A stretch of 64,000 nt of DNA from Streptomyces sp. CCM_MD2014 (GTDB lineage: Bacteria; Actinomycetota; Actinomycetes; Streptomycetales; Streptomycetaceae): contig NZ_CP009754.1 in NCBI RefSeq assembly GCF_000772045.1, forward strand, positions 7,502,001-7,566,000. The letters run 5' to 3'. Below, one piece after another: positions 42,840-52,137 of the stretch. Below the pieces are notes generated by a model. That model was not told the origin of the DNA. It saw nothing but the letters and a program-made list of their open reading frames with translations, and ran no database searches. The number at the start of each line of letters is the position of its first letter. The stretch's first letter is position 1. Position numbers and translations under genes: made by a program.

Positions 42840-43828
42840 GGGAGTTCGGATACCAGCGCGCCGACGACGTCTCCGGCGCCGTGGCCCTGCTCGCCGCCGA
42901 CCCGGACGCCCGCTTCCTCGGCGGCGGCACCAACCTGGTCGACCTGATGAAGACGGGCGTCGAACGCCCCGCCCGGCTCGTCGACGTCCGCGAACTCCCC
43001 CTGGACGGCATCGAGGAGACCCCTGACGGCGGCCTGCGCATCGGCGCCACCGTCACCAACAGCGACCTCGCCGCCCACCCCGAAGTACGCCGCCGCTACC
43101 CGGCCCTCGCCCAGGCGGTCCTGGCCGGTGCCTCCGGCCAGCTGCGCAACATGGCCACCGTCGGCGGCAACCTCCTCCAGCGCACCCGCTGCGGCTACTT
43201 CACCGACCTCAGCAAGCCCTGCAACAAGCGCGCCCCCGGCAGCGGTTGCCCCGCGATCACCGGCGAGCACCACAACCACGCCGTCTTGGGCGCCTCCGAC
43301 CACTGCGTGGCCGTCCACCCCTCCGACATGGGCGTGGCCCTCGCCGCCTTCGACGCCGTCGTCGGCTACGAAACCCTCGAAGGCCCCGGCCGGTTGCCGC
43401 TGGCCGACTTCTACCTCCCCGTCGGGGACACCCCGCACCGGGAGACCGCCCTGCCGCCCGGCGCACTGATCACCGGCGTCACCCTGCCGCCAGCCCCGGT
43501 CGCCGCCCGCTCCCGCTACCGCAAGGTGCGCGAGCGTGCCTCCTACGCCTTCGCGATCGGTTCGGTCGCCGCCGCGCTCGACATCGAGGACGGTGTCGTG
43601 CGCGAGGCCCGGCTGGCCTTCGGCGCCGTCGCCTCGCGACCCTGGCGGGCCCGCGCGGCCGAGGCCGTGCTCACCGGAGCACCGGCCGACGGCGAGACCT
43701 TCGCCGCCGCCGCGGACGCCGAACTCGCGGCCGTCAGGCCGCTGCCCGACAACGGATACAAGGTGACCCTCATGCGCAACCTCGTCGTGGCCGTCCTGAC
43801 CGAACTCGCCGGGGAGGCCGCCCGATGA
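42836..43828 (+). CDS. molybdenum hydroxylase FAD subunit with 4Fe-4S insert (PaoB/YagS-like)
   Basis: A 330-residue FAD-binding subunit. FAD motifs FLGGGTNLVDLMK and TVGGNLLQRTRC are seen. The following insert, RCGYFTDLSKPCNKRAPGSG, then CPAI, carries the cysteines of an extra 4Fe-4S cluster, as in PaoB and 4-hydroxybenzoyl-CoA reductase and unlike ordinary xanthine dehydrogenases. This points to an aldehyde or aromatic substrate. It overlaps both neighbours by 4 bp. Confidence 0.94.
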   Translation: MREFGYQRADDVSGAVALLAADPDARFLGGGTNLVDLMKTGVERPARLVDVRELPLDGIEETPDGGLRIGATVTNSDLAAHPEVRRRYPALAQAVLAGASGQLRNMATVGGNLLQRTRCGYFTDLSKPCNKRAPGSGCPAITGEHHNHAVLGASDHCVAVHPSDMGVALAAFDAVVGYETLEGPGRLPLADFYLPVGDTPHRETALPPGALITGVTLPPAPVAARSRYRKVRERASYAFAIGSVAAALDIEDGVVREARLAFGAVASRPWRARAAEAVLTGAPADGETFAAAADAELAAVRPLPDNGYKVTLMRNLVVAVLTELAGEAAR

Positions 43829-45975
43829 CCACCGCCACGACCGGCCGCACGACGGCCCGGGGCGCCGTCGGCACCGCCCACACCCGCGTCGAGGGGCGCG
43901 ACAAGGTCACCGGAGCCGCCCGCTACGCCGGCGAAATCCCCTTCGCCGACCTCGCACACGGCTGGCTGGTGCTGTCCACCGTGGCCCGCGGCCGCGTCCG
44001 CGCGATCGACACCGAGCCCGTCCTCGCCATGCCCGGCGTGCTCGCCGTCCTGCACCACGGCAACGCCCCGCGCGTGGAGACCGACTACGTCGGCCTGCTC
44101 GGCATGGCACCGGACCCGACCGCCGCCGTCTTCCAGCAGGACCGCGTGCCGCACGCGGGCTGGCCGGTCGCCCTCGTCGTCGCCGAGACGCCCGAGCAGG
44201 CCCGGGAGGCCGCCGAGGCCCTCGTCGTCGCCTACGACGAGGAACCGCACGACACCGAACTCACCACCGGCCACCCGGGCGCCCACCCGGCCGGCGGCGT
44301 CATGCCCGGCGAGACCGCCAAGGGCGACCTGACGGCCGGCCTCGCCGCGTCCGCCGTCGTGGTGGACGAGGAGTACACCACGCCCGAAGAGCACCACAGC
44401 ATGATGGAGCCGCACGCCGCCACGGCCCGGTGGGACGGCGGCCGGCTGGAGGTCGTCGACTCCAACCAGGGCACCACCTGGATCCAGAGCGAACTGGCCA
44501 GCATGTTCTCGCTGGACGCGTCCGCGGTGCGGGTGCGCTCCGAGCACATCGGCGGCGGCTTCGGCAGCAAGGGCCTGCGCGCCCACCAGGTCGCCGCCGT
44601 GATGGCCGCGACCCAACTGCAGCGGCCGGTGCGCGTGGTGATGACGCGGCGCCAGATGTTCTCGCTGGCCGGCTACCGCAGCCCCACCGTCCAGCGCGTA
44701 CGGCTGGGCGCCGACGCCGACGGCCGGCTGCGCGCCCTGGAACACCGCTCGCTGAACCAGACGTCCACCGTCTACGAGTTCGTCGAGCCCAGCGCGGGCG
44801 TGGCCCGGGTGATGTACGACGCCGCCGCGCACCACACGGCCAACGAGGTCACGCCACTCGACGTGCCGTCACCGACGTTCATGCGCGCGCCGGGCGAGGC
44901 GCCGGGCTCCTTCGCCATCGAGTCGGCCCTCGACGAACTGGCCGAGCGCTGCGGCGTCGACCCCATCGAGCTGCGCCTGCGCAACGAGCCCGAGGTGGGC
45001 CCGGTGTCGGGGCTGCCGTTCAGCAGCCGCAACCTGGAGGCGTGCTTCCGCGAGGGCGCCCGGCGGTTCGGCTGGGCCGGGCGCGACCCGCGCCCCGGCG
45101 TGCGCCGCGACGGACGCTGGCTGCTGGGCACGGGCACCGCCGCCGCCTCCTTCCACTCGGGCGCCGGCCCCTCCACGGCCCTGGTGACCGCGGAGGCGGA
45201 CGGGACCTTCACCGTGCGGATCGCCGCCGCCGACATCGGCACCGGCGCCCGCACGGCGCTCACCCTGGTCGCGGCCGACGCGCTGGAGGTCGCGCCCGAG
45301 CGGGTCCGGGTCCGCATCGGTGACAGCGACTTCGGACCGGCGATGATCGCGGGAGGCTCGATGGGCACCCGCTCCTGGGCCTGGGCGATCACGGCCGCGG
45401 CCGCCGAACTGCGCGAGCGCCTCGCCCTGGGCGCCGACATCCCGGCCGAGGGCATCACCGTGCGGTCCGACACCACCGAGGCCCTCGGCCGCCTCGCACA
45501 GAAGGAACGGCACTCCTTCGGGGCGCAGTTCGCCGAGGTCGCCGTAGACCCCGCCACCGGCGAGGTACGGGTGCGCCGCATGCTCGGCATCTTCGCGGCG
45601 GGCCGGATCGTCAACCCGCTCACCGCCCGCAACCAACTCGTCGGCGGGATGGTCTGGGGCATCTCCATGGCCCTGCACGAGGAGGCGGTACGGGACCGGG
45701 CCAGCGGTGCCCTCTACGCCCCCGACCTCGCCGGCTACCACGTCGCCACCAACGCCGACGTGGGCGACGTCCAGGCGGACTGGGTCGACGACCCCGACCC
45801 GGACGATCCGGTGGGCATCAAGGGCGTCGGCGAGATCGGGGTCGTGGGCGCCGCGGCGGCCGTCGCCAACGCGGTGCGCCACGCGACCGGCGTCCGCCAC
45901 CGCAACCTGCCGATCCGGCCCGACCGCGTGCTGGCGGCGGGAGTGCCCGCGACCGGGGGCGGCACGGATGCTTGA
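43825..45975 (+). CDS. molybdenum hydroxylase catalytic Moco subunit (PaoC/XdhB-like)
   Basis: A 716-residue catalytic subunit that binds the molybdopterin cytosine dinucleotide or related cofactor. Cofactor-binding motifs include HIGGGFGSKGL, PTFMRAPGEAPGSFAIESAL and AADIGTGARTALTLVAADAL, and the catalytic Glu is in GIKGVGEIGVVGAAAAVAN near the C-terminus. It hydroxylates an aldehyde or N-heterocycle; the substrate is not determinable here. The FAD-subunit insert favours an aldehyde oxidoreductase over a true xanthine dehydrogenase. Confidence 0.95.
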   Translation: MTTATTGRTTARGAVGTAHTRVEGRDKVTGAARYAGEIPFADLAHGWLVLSTVARGRVRAIDTEPVLAMPGVLAVLHHGNAPRVETDYVGLLGMAPDPTAAVFQQDRVPHAGWPVALVVAETPEQAREAAEALVVAYDEEPHDTELTTGHPGAHPAGGVMPGETAKGDLTAGLAASAVVVDEEYTTPEEHHSMMEPHAATARWDGGRLEVVDSNQGTTWIQSELASMFSLDASAVRVRSEHIGGGFGSKGLRAHQVAAVMAATQLQRPVRVVMTRRQMFSLAGYRSPTVQRVRLGADADGRLRALEHRSLNQTSTVYEFVEPSAGVARVMYDAAAHHTANEVTPLDVPSPTFMRAPGEAPGSFAIESALDELAERCGVDPIELRLRNEPEVGPVSGLPFSSRNLEACFREGARRFGWAGRDPRPGVRRDGRWLLGTGTAAASFHSGAGPSTALVTAEADGTFTVRIAAADIGTGARTALTLVAADALEVAPERVRVRIGDSDFGPAMIAGGSMGTRSWAWAITAAAAELRERLALGADIPAEGITVRSDTTEALGRLAQKERHSFGAQFAEVAVDPATGEVRVRRMLGIFAAGRIVNPLTARNQLVGGMVWGISMALHEEAVRDRASGALYAPDLAGYHVATNADVGDVQADWVDDPDPDDPVGIKGVGEIGVVGAAAAVANAVRHATGVRHRNLPIRPDRVLAAGVPATGGGTDA

Positions 45976-47098
45976 CATCGCCGACGAGCTGAACCGCTGG
46001 CTCGCCGAGGGCCGGGAGTTCGCCGTCGCCACCGTCGTATCCGTCGGCGGCAGCGCACCGCGCGGGCCCGGCGCCGCCCTCGCCGTCGACAGCGAGGGCA
46101 CGGCGATCGGCTCGGTCTCCGGCGGCTGCGTGGAGGGCGCGGTGTACGAGCTGTGCACCGACGCCCTGCGCAGCGGCGAGACGGTCCGCGAACGCTTCGG
46201 CTACAGCGACGAGGACGCCTTCGCGGTCGGGCTGACCTGCGGCGGGATCGTCGACGTCCTGGTCACGCCGGTCGGCGCCGACGCACCGGCGCGGGAGGTG
46301 TTCCGGTCGGCGCTGGCCACCGCCGCCGGGGGCGGGACCACGGCCCTCGCCCGGATCGTGCGGGGCCCGTCCGACCTGTTGGGCCGGGCGCTGCTGGTCC
46401 GCGCCGACGGAACCCACGAGGGCGGTCTCGGCGGCCACCCCGACCTGGACCGCACAGCGGCCGCCGAGGCCGCTGCCCTGCTGGACGCCGGCCGGACCGG
46501 CACGGTCGGGCTCTCGGAGGACGGGTCGCACTGCCCCGGCGGTCTCACCCTGCTCGTCGAGTCCAGCGTGCCGCCGCCGCGCATGATCGTCTTCGGGGCC
46601 GTCGACTTCGCGGCGGCGCTGGTGCGGGCGGGGAAGTTCCTCGGACACCACGTCACCGTGTGCGACGCCCGGCCCGTCTTCGCCACGCGGGCCCGCTTCC
46701 CCGAGGCCGACGAAGTCGTCGTCGACTGGCCGCACCGCTACCTGCGCAGCACCCCGACCGACGGGCGCACGATGCTGTGCGTGCTCACCCACGACGCCAA
46801 GTTCGACGTGCCGCTGCTCACGGAGGCACTGCGGATGCCGGTCGCGTTCGTCGGCGCGATGGGCTCGCGCCGCACTCACGAGGACCGCGCCCGACGGCTG
46901 CGCGAGGCGGGCCTGACCGAGGACGAGCTCGCGCGGCTCCGCTCACCGATCGGCCTCGACCTGGGCGCCCGCACCCCCGAGGAGACGGCCCTGTCCATCG
47001 CGGCGGAGATCGTCGCCCTCCGCCGCGGCGGCACGGGAGCCCCCCTGACGGGCGGGGCCACACCGATCCACCGGGAGGTGACGGGGGCTGCCGCTTGA
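45968..47098 (+). CDS. XdhC/CoxI-family molybdenum cofactor maturation protein
   Basis: A 376-residue chaperone that binds and delivers sulfurated molybdenum cofactor to the hydroxylase, equivalent to PaoD/XdhC. The N-terminal XdhC domain shows VVSVGGSAPRGPGAALAVDS, SVSGGCVEGAVYELC and LTCGGIVDVLV; the C-terminal Rossmann domain shows IVFGAVDFAAALVRAGKFLG and VGAMGSRRTHEDRARRL. The ATG at 45968 overlaps the catalytic subunit by 8 bp. Last gene of the operon, followed by a stem-loop at 47341. Confidence 0.94.
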   Translation: MLDIADELNRWLAEGREFAVATVVSVGGSAPRGPGAALAVDSEGTAIGSVSGGCVEGAVYELCTDALRSGETVRERFGYSDEDAFAVGLTCGGIVDVLVTPVGADAPAREVFRSALATAAGGGTTALARIVRGPSDLLGRALLVRADGTHEGGLGGHPDLDRTAAAEAAALLDAGRTGTVGLSEDGSHCPGGLTLLVESSVPPPRMIVFGAVDFAAALVRAGKFLGHHVTVCDARPVFATRARFPEADEVVVDWPHRYLRSTPTDGRTMLCVLTHDAKFDVPLLTEALRMPVAFVGAMGSRRTHEDRARRLREAGLTEDELARLRSPIGLDLGARTPEETALSIAAEIVALRRGGTGAPLTGGATPIHREVTGAAA

Positions 47099-47340
47099 GG
47101 AAAGGGGGCGGTGAGCCGGCGGACGGCCGTTGGCGCACACCCGTCCCGGTCATGCGACCGCGGGCCGATCGCTACCGGCCCGCCGGGGGGCATCTGCCGG
47201 GCTCGCCGCCCCAGCCGGACGCCCCCCAGAAGAGACCCGGAAAAGACCCAGAAAAAGAGGGCGCCAGGCGAGTCGTGACCCCGTTCGACCGGCCCGTCGC
47301 GTGTCCGCCGGGGGCCGACGCGACGGGCGGCGTGCCGGAA

Positions 47341-47365
47341 CCCTGCGTGCGACCCGCACGCAGGG
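47341..47365. terminator. bidirectional stem-loop terminator
   Basis: A perfect 11-bp stem, CCCTGCGTGCG (47341-47351) with CGCACGCAGGG (47355-47365), closes a 3-nt loop in the 297-bp space between the convergent xdhC-like and GH15 genes. Confidence 0.75.
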
Positions 47366-47395
47366 GCGGGCGGGCCGGCGCCGCACGCCCGAAAG

Positions 47396-49174
47396 TCAGG
47401 GCAGCGTCGACTCGCCGGCCAGGCGCACCGCGCACTCCAGCATCACGGCGTGCACGAAGGCCTGCGGCAGATTGCCGCGGAGCTGGCGCTGGCGCACGTC
47501 GTACTCCTCGGCGAACAGCCCGGGCGGTCCGCAGGCCGCCCGGGTGCGCTCGAACCAGCGGAACGCGCCGACCCGGTCGCCGACGCGGTGCGTGGCGAGC
47601 GCCATCGTGAAACCGCAGAGCAGGAACGCGCCCTCGGCCTCCCCGAGCGACATTCCGGCGTGTTCGAAGCGGTACAGGTACCCGTCCTCGGTCAGGCGGG
47701 ACTCGATGTACGCCCGGGTGGCCGCGTCGCAGTCGCCGTCCCCGAAGGTGCAGCCGCGGGCCATCGGCACCAGCAGCGCGGCCTCGGGTCCGTCGTCGTC
47801 CTCGGCCCGCCGCCAGCGGCCGTCGGGGAGCAGGCACCGGCGCCGGGTCTCCCGCAGCACCGTGTCGGCGAGGTCGGCGCACCGGCGTCCGTCCTTCCCG
47901 GGCAGCACTTCGGCCATCCGCCGCAGCCCGCACACCACGCTCAGTCTGGAGTGGGTCCACCACCGGTCCTCCAACTCCCAGAGACCGGCGTCCGGCTTCA
48001 GCCACTGCCGCTCGACGACGTCCACCGAGAGGATCGCGGCCCGCCGCGCCTCCTCGGTCAGCCGGTCGTGCGCGGCCGCCGCGGCGAACAGTTGCAGCGC
48101 CTCGCCGAAGGTGTCCAGCTGGAACTGGGCTCCCGCGTCATTGCCGACGAGGTCGTTGCCGCCGGGGTAGCCGGACAGCCGCAGGGAGCGCTCGTGCCCG
48201 ACCGGCCGGCCGTCGACCGTGTACGCGGGGCGCACCCCGTCGCCGTCGGCGAGGATGCGCTCGGCGACGAAGCGTACGGCGTCGTCGGCCAACGGGTGCG
48301 GCCCGTGCGCGGCGACCGCGAGACCGGCGTAGCACTGGTCGCGCAGCCAGGCGTAGCGGTAGTCGTAGTTGCGCCCGCTGTTGGCCCGCTCCGGCAGGGA
48401 CGTGGTGGCCGCCGCGACCATCCCCCCGGAGACACTGGTCAGTCCGCGCAGCACGGCGTACGCGTGCCTGGCGTCGCGGGGCGCCACCAGCCGCGAGCAG
48501 TCCGGGACCGCCTGCCGCCACTCACGTTCCGTGGCCCGCCACAACGCGTCGGCGTCGAGCCGCTCGGTCTCCCGTCCCGCGGACAGTTCCAGTACGAGGT
48601 CGTGCGTCTCGCCCTCGCGCAGCCGGAAAACGCCGCACAGTCCGGCCGCGTCCCGCCACACCGCGTCCGGCGCCCCGGCGAGCCGCATCCGCAGACCCTC
48701 CGCCTCGGCCGTCCACACGTCTCCCTCCCGCCGGGGCTCGCGCATCCGGACCTCACCGAAGCGGGGCCGCGGGTCCAGGCCCAGGTTCAGCCGGGCCTCA
48801 CCCCGCTCCACCCGCATGCGGCGCAGCAGCACGAGCCGGTCCGTACGGGACGGCAGGGCCAGGGCCTCACGGCACTCGATCACGCAGCCGGAGGTCACCC
48901 ACCGGCTCACCCGGATCAGCGTGCCCTCCTCGTAGGAGCCGCCCCAGACGTGCCAGGGGTCCGCGGGTTCCACGGTGAAGTGACCGGCCCCGCCGATCAG
49001 CGTGGAGAACACCGCGTCGTCGTGCCACCGCGGGGCGCACAGCCACACGATCCGGCCCCGGGGGTCCAGGACCGCCCCCCGTTCACCATCGGCCAGTACG
49101 GCGTACTCGCGCAGCGCCCAGGGCGGGCACGACGTGTCCGGTTGCGTCGCGCGCGCATCGTCGCTGTCCTTCAT
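47396..49174 (-). CDS. glycoside hydrolase family 15 protein (trehalase/glucoamylase-like)
   Basis: A 592-residue cytoplasmic enzyme without a signal peptide. The N-terminal beta-sandwich (GAVLDPRGRIVWLCAPRWHD) precedes the (alpha/alpha)6 barrel with ERANSGRNYDYRYAWLRDQC, LSGYPGGNDLVGNDAGAQFQ and DRWWTHSRLSVVCGLRRMAE. Actinobacterial members of this length are often trehalases; glucoamylase-like activity is the alternative. The ATG at 49174 is preferred over an upstream start that adds an Arg/Gly-rich stretch. The next gene upstream is a polysaccharide deacetylase, 10 nt away. Confidence 0.9.
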   Translation of the reverse strand: MKDSDDARATQPDTSCPPWALREYAVLADGERGAVLDPRGRIVWLCAPRWHDDAVFSTLIGGAGHFTVEPADPWHVWGGSYEEGTLIRVSRWVTSGCVIECREALALPSRTDRLVLLRRMRVERGEARLNLGLDPRPRFGEVRMREPRREGDVWTAEAEGLRMRLAGAPDAVWRDAAGLCGVFRLREGETHDLVLELSAGRETERLDADALWRATEREWRQAVPDCSRLVAPRDARHAYAVLRGLTSVSGGMVAAATTSLPERANSGRNYDYRYAWLRDQCYAGLAVAAHGPHPLADDAVRFVAERILADGDGVRPAYTVDGRPVGHERSLRLSGYPGGNDLVGNDAGAQFQLDTFGEALQLFAAAAAHDRLTEEARRAAILSVDVVERQWLKPDAGLWELEDRWWTHSRLSVVCGLRRMAEVLPGKDGRRCADLADTVLRETRRRCLLPDGRWRRAEDDDGPEAALLVPMARGCTFGDGDCDAATRAYIESRLTEDGYLYRFEHAGMSLGEAEGAFLLCGFTMALATHRVGDRVGAFRWFERTRAACGPPGLFAEEYDVRQRQLRGNLPQAFVHAVMLECAVRLAGESTLP

Positions 49175-49184
49175 GCCGCTACGG

Positions 49185-50021
49185 CTATCCCGGCGCCGGT
49201 GACCGAAACGGTGCGGGCCGCTCGGTCCGCCCGCTCCGCCCAGCACCCGCCGGCACCGAGTCCCCATCCGCCTCGTCCGTCCCGCCGAGCCCCGTCCCGT
49301 GCTCGCACAGCGGCCCCACGGTCAGGCCCGCCTCGCGGCAGTCGCGCACGAGGTCCGGCAGCGCGCCGAGTGTGGCACGCCAGCTGCCCGGAGCCGAGGC
49401 GTGATCGGTGTCGTGGAGAAGGATCGTGCCGCCGCCGCGCAGGTCCGCCGCGACGGTCGCGCGTACCGAGGCGGGCGTGGCGTCGTGCCGCCAGTCCTTG
49501 CCCCAGGCCGTCCACAGCACGGGCCGCAGCCCGGCCCGGCGGGCGGCCGCCCAGCGTCCGGAGGTGAGGATGCCGTACGGCGGCCGGTACCAGTGGGGAG
49601 CCCGGTCGGCCACCTCGCCCACCACCCGGGCGGTACGCAGCAGCTCACGCGCGTCCCGGGCCGGCGACGGCCACCAGGGGCGGTCGTGCGTCCAGCCGTG
49701 GACGGCGAGTTCGTGTCCGCGCCGGACCAGTTCGCGGGCCACCTCTGGGTGCCGCACGACGTTCTCGCCCAGGACGAAGAACGTCGCCCGTACGCCGAGC
49801 ACGTCCAGTGCGTCGAGGAAGAGCGGTGTGGAGCCGGGGTCCGGGCCGTCGTCGAAGGTGAGCGCCACGTGACTCGGGCTGCCCTGCCCGGCGAGCCCGG
49901 GGAACCGGCGCCGGCGCAGCCCCGGCAGCCAGGTCGCGGCCGGTCCGACGTGGGCCAGGGCGGCGGCGACGACCGGTGCGGTGGCGCACACCACCCGTCC
50001 GGCGGGAAACCTCTGACGCAT
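49185..50021 (-). CDS. polysaccharide deacetylase (NodB domain)
   Basis: A 278-residue carbohydrate esterase family 4 protein. An N-terminal hydrophobic segment (VVCATAPVVAAALAHVG) may be a signal anchor. The NodB domain has ALTFDDGPDPGSTPLFLDAL (catalytic Asp pair), HELAVHGWTHDRPW (metal His), YRPPYGILT and GTILLHDTDHA. It removes N-acetyl groups from a cell-wall or extracellular glycan. The C-terminal 40 residues are Gly/Asp/Arg-rich. A 14-bp tandem repeat array fills its upstream region. Confidence 0.9.
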   Translation of the reverse strand: MRQRFPAGRVVCATAPVVAAALAHVGPAATWLPGLRRRRFPGLAGQGSPSHVALTFDDGPDPGSTPLFLDALDVLGVRATFFVLGENVVRHPEVARELVRRGHELAVHGWTHDRPWWPSPARDARELLRTARVVGEVADRAPHWYRPPYGILTSGRWAAARRAGLRPVLWTAWGKDWRHDATPASVRATVAADLRGGGTILLHDTDHASAPGSWRATLGALPDLVRDCREAGLTVGPLCEHGTGLGGTDEADGDSVPAGAGRSGRTERPAPFRSPAPG

Positions 50022-50055
50022 CCTGGTGCCTCCGGGCCGTTGTGTTCGCCGATGT

Positions 50056-50167
50056 TTCGCTGATCTCGGTTCGTCGATTTCGGAGTGTTGGTCTCGCTTC
50101 GTCGATCTCGGTTCGTCGACCTCAGCGCGTCGATCTCCGTTCGTGGACCTCGGTTCGTGGACCTCGG
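50056..50167. repeat. tandem array of eight 14-bp units
   Basis: Consecutive 14-mers begin at 50056, 50070, 50084, 50098, 50112, 50126, 50140 and 50154, consensus TTCGTCGATCTCGG. Units 7 and 8 are identical, unit 3 is the most diverged, and the period never slips. The array occupies most of the 168-bp gap between the DMT transporter stop and the deacetylase start. Confidence 0.85.
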
Positions 50168-50189
50168 TTCGCCCCTCCCGGGTCGCTCA

Positions 50190-51095
50190 TCACTTCACCG
50201 CCCGCCCCGGTCCGTCCCGCGCCGCCGGGGCAGTGTCCCAGGCGCCGTGGACCGACGGAGCCCGGGCCAGTCCGACGCTGCCGAGGCCGATCAGCGCCAC
50301 GCCGATCAGCTCGGGCAGCACCCGCACGCCGAGCAGGATCTCCTCGCCGAACAGCGCCCAGCCCAGCGCGACGCTGGTCAGCGCGTCGCCGAGAGTCAGC
50401 GCCGGCTGCGAGGCGGCGAGGGTCCCGGCCCGCAGGGCGCTCTGCAACAGCAGGAAGCTGACCACGCCGACCACCGCTGTGGCGTAGGGCGGCCACTGGG
50501 TCAGCACCTCGCCCACGCCCTGGGGGAGCCGCCCGGTGAGTTCCTTGAGCAGCGCCGCCGTACCGCCGAACCCCACGGCGGACGCCGATCCGAACAGAGC
50601 GGCGCGGGGCGCGCCGTGCACCAGGCTGCCGACCGAGGCGAGGACCGTGATCAGGACGAACAGCGCCAGCCCCGCCCAGATCCACCGGCCCTGGGTGGCG
50701 GTGTCGTGGCCGGCCGACGGAGCGGCGGAGCCGAGGAACAGCGCCAGCCCCACGGCCAGGGCCGCGAACGCCAGCCAGGTGCGTGAGTCCGGACGCCGGT
50801 GGAAGACCGCACTGCCCACCACCAGCGTGAACAGCAGTTCGGTGGCCATCAGTGGCTGGACGACGGCCAGACTGCCCACCGCCAGCGCGGACGCCTGCAA
50901 CACCGTCGTCAGCGCGAGCAGCGCCGCCCCGCCGATCCAGTACCGGTCGCGCACCATGCGCAGCAGAGAACGCAGCACCGTGTGCCGGGCTCCCGCCCGG
51001 TCCTCGTCCTGGGCCGCGGCCCGGCGCTGCAGTACGGACGCCGCCGCGTTGGACAGCGCCGCGAACAGGGCGAGGACGACGGTGAGGACGCTCAC
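50190..51095 (-). CDS. DMT-superfamily (EamA-like) transporter
   Basis: A 301-residue integral membrane protein with nine to ten predicted helices (VLTVVLALFAALSNAAASVL, WIGGAALLALTTVLQASALA, TWLAFAALAVGLALFLGSAA, ALFVLITVLASVGSLVHGA, LPELIGVALIGLGSVGLARA), typical of drug/metabolite transporters. The substrate is unknown. The GTG at 51095 has GGGAG 9 nt upstream. It follows the SDR gene by 16 nt in the same operon. Confidence 0.88.
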   Translation of the reverse strand: MSVLTVVLALFAALSNAAASVLQRRAAAQDEDRAGARHTVLRSLLRMVRDRYWIGGAALLALTTVLQASALAVGSLAVVQPLMATELLFTLVVGSAVFHRRPDSRTWLAFAALAVGLALFLGSAAPSAGHDTATQGRWIWAGLALFVLITVLASVGSLVHGAPRAALFGSASAVGFGGTAALLKELTGRLPQGVGEVLTQWPPYATAVVGVVSFLLLQSALRAGTLAASQPALTLGDALTSVALGWALFGEEILLGVRVLPELIGVALIGLGSVGLARAPSVHGAWDTAPAARDGPGRAVK

Positions 51096-51111
51096 CGCGA
51101 CGGGCTCCCGG

Positions 51112-51966
51112 TCATCCGAATCGTGCGGCCAGCCGCCGGTAGAGTCCCGGAGCCGCACCCCGCACCCGGCACGGCAGACGCAGCCACGAGGGCACGTATA
51201 CCTCGTCCCGGTCCCGCAGCACCGCGTTCCGCACCGCGTCGGCCACCTGCTCGGGAGGCACCGGGCGCGGCCTGGACCGTCGGTAGGGGGTGCCCCGGCG
51301 CTCGAAGAACGGAGTGTCGACGACACCGGGCACCACATGGGTGACCCCCACGCCGGTGCCCCGCAACTCGTAGCGCAGCGAGTCGGCGAAGGCGCCGATC
51401 GCGGCCTTGGCGGCGGAGTACACGGCCTCGTCGCGCACCGCGACACTGCCCGCCAGTGAGCCGATGAGCACCACCCGCCCCGAGCCCGCCGCCACCATCC
51501 CGGGCAGCAGCAGCCGCACCAGGCGCAACGTGGCCAGCACGTTGATGTCGAAGACCTCGTCGATACGGTGCGGGGGCATGTCCAGGAACTCCCCGGCCCA
51601 GCCCGCACCGGCTCCGGCGACCAGCAGGTCCACCGGGCCCGACGTGGCCGTCGTGAAGTCGGTGAGCTGCCGGTCGGCACCGGGGAGGGTGAGATCCGCC
51701 GCGAAGGCGGTCGCCGAGGTGTCGTCGGCCACCTGACGCAGCCGCACCGGGTCACGTCCCGTGAGCACCAGCCGCCAGCCGTCCTCGCCGCCGAACCGAC
51801 GGGCCACGGCCGCGCCGATGCCGGAGGACGCCCCGGTCACCAGAGCCGTACGGGTCCGCGGGTCCCGGGTCCCGACGGGCCGTCGCCGGGGCCTCGCGTC
51901 GTCCGCGTCGGGGGCGACGACCTGCGGTCCGGGGACGGAGCGGGGACGGGAGAACGCATGGACCAT
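51112..51966 (-). CDS. short-chain dehydrogenase/reductase
   Basis: A 284-residue NAD(P)-dependent oxidoreductase. The Rossmann motif TALVTGASSGIGAAVARRF lies near residue 48 after a poorly conserved basic leader. NVLATLRLVRLLLPG, the catalytic IGSLAGS Ser and YSAAK (Tyr and Lys) follow. The substrate is unknown. The ATG at 51966 has AAGGTGG upstream. First gene of a two-gene operon with the DMT transporter, divergent from the glycosyltransferase. Confidence 0.9.
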   Translation of the reverse strand: MVHAFSRPRSVPGPQVVAPDADDARPRRRPVGTRDPRTRTALVTGASSGIGAAVARRFGGEDGWRLVLTGRDPVRLRQVADDTSATAFAADLTLPGADRQLTDFTTATSGPVDLLVAGAGAGWAGEFLDMPPHRIDEVFDINVLATLRLVRLLLPGMVAAGSGRVVLIGSLAGSVAVRDEAVYSAAKAAIGAFADSLRYELRGTGVGVTHVVPGVVDTPFFERRGTPYRRSRPRPVPPEQVADAVRNAVLRDRDEVYVPSWLRLPCRVRGAAPGLYRRLAARFG

Positions 51967-52137
51967 GAGGACCACCTTGGCTCGGGGCGGGCACCGCGAA
52001 GCGACCGACCGGGTGGTCGGGCTCCGCCGTCCGGCCGGACGGGCGGTCACGGAGTATCCCTGGCGGCGCGTCCGAAACGCCCTTATGCGGATATATGGCG
52101 TGGTTTGGAACCCGCGGTGTCGGCAACCTGGTCCGCT

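Noticed and set aside
42234..45975. Carbon monoxide dehydrogenase (coxSML)
   Set aside because: The catalytic subunit lacks a CoxL-type active-site Cys motif, and the FAD subunit carries a 4Fe-4S insert typical of PaoB-like enzymes.
50056..50167. CRISPR array
   Set aside because: The 14-bp units are contiguous without spacers and no cas gene is present.
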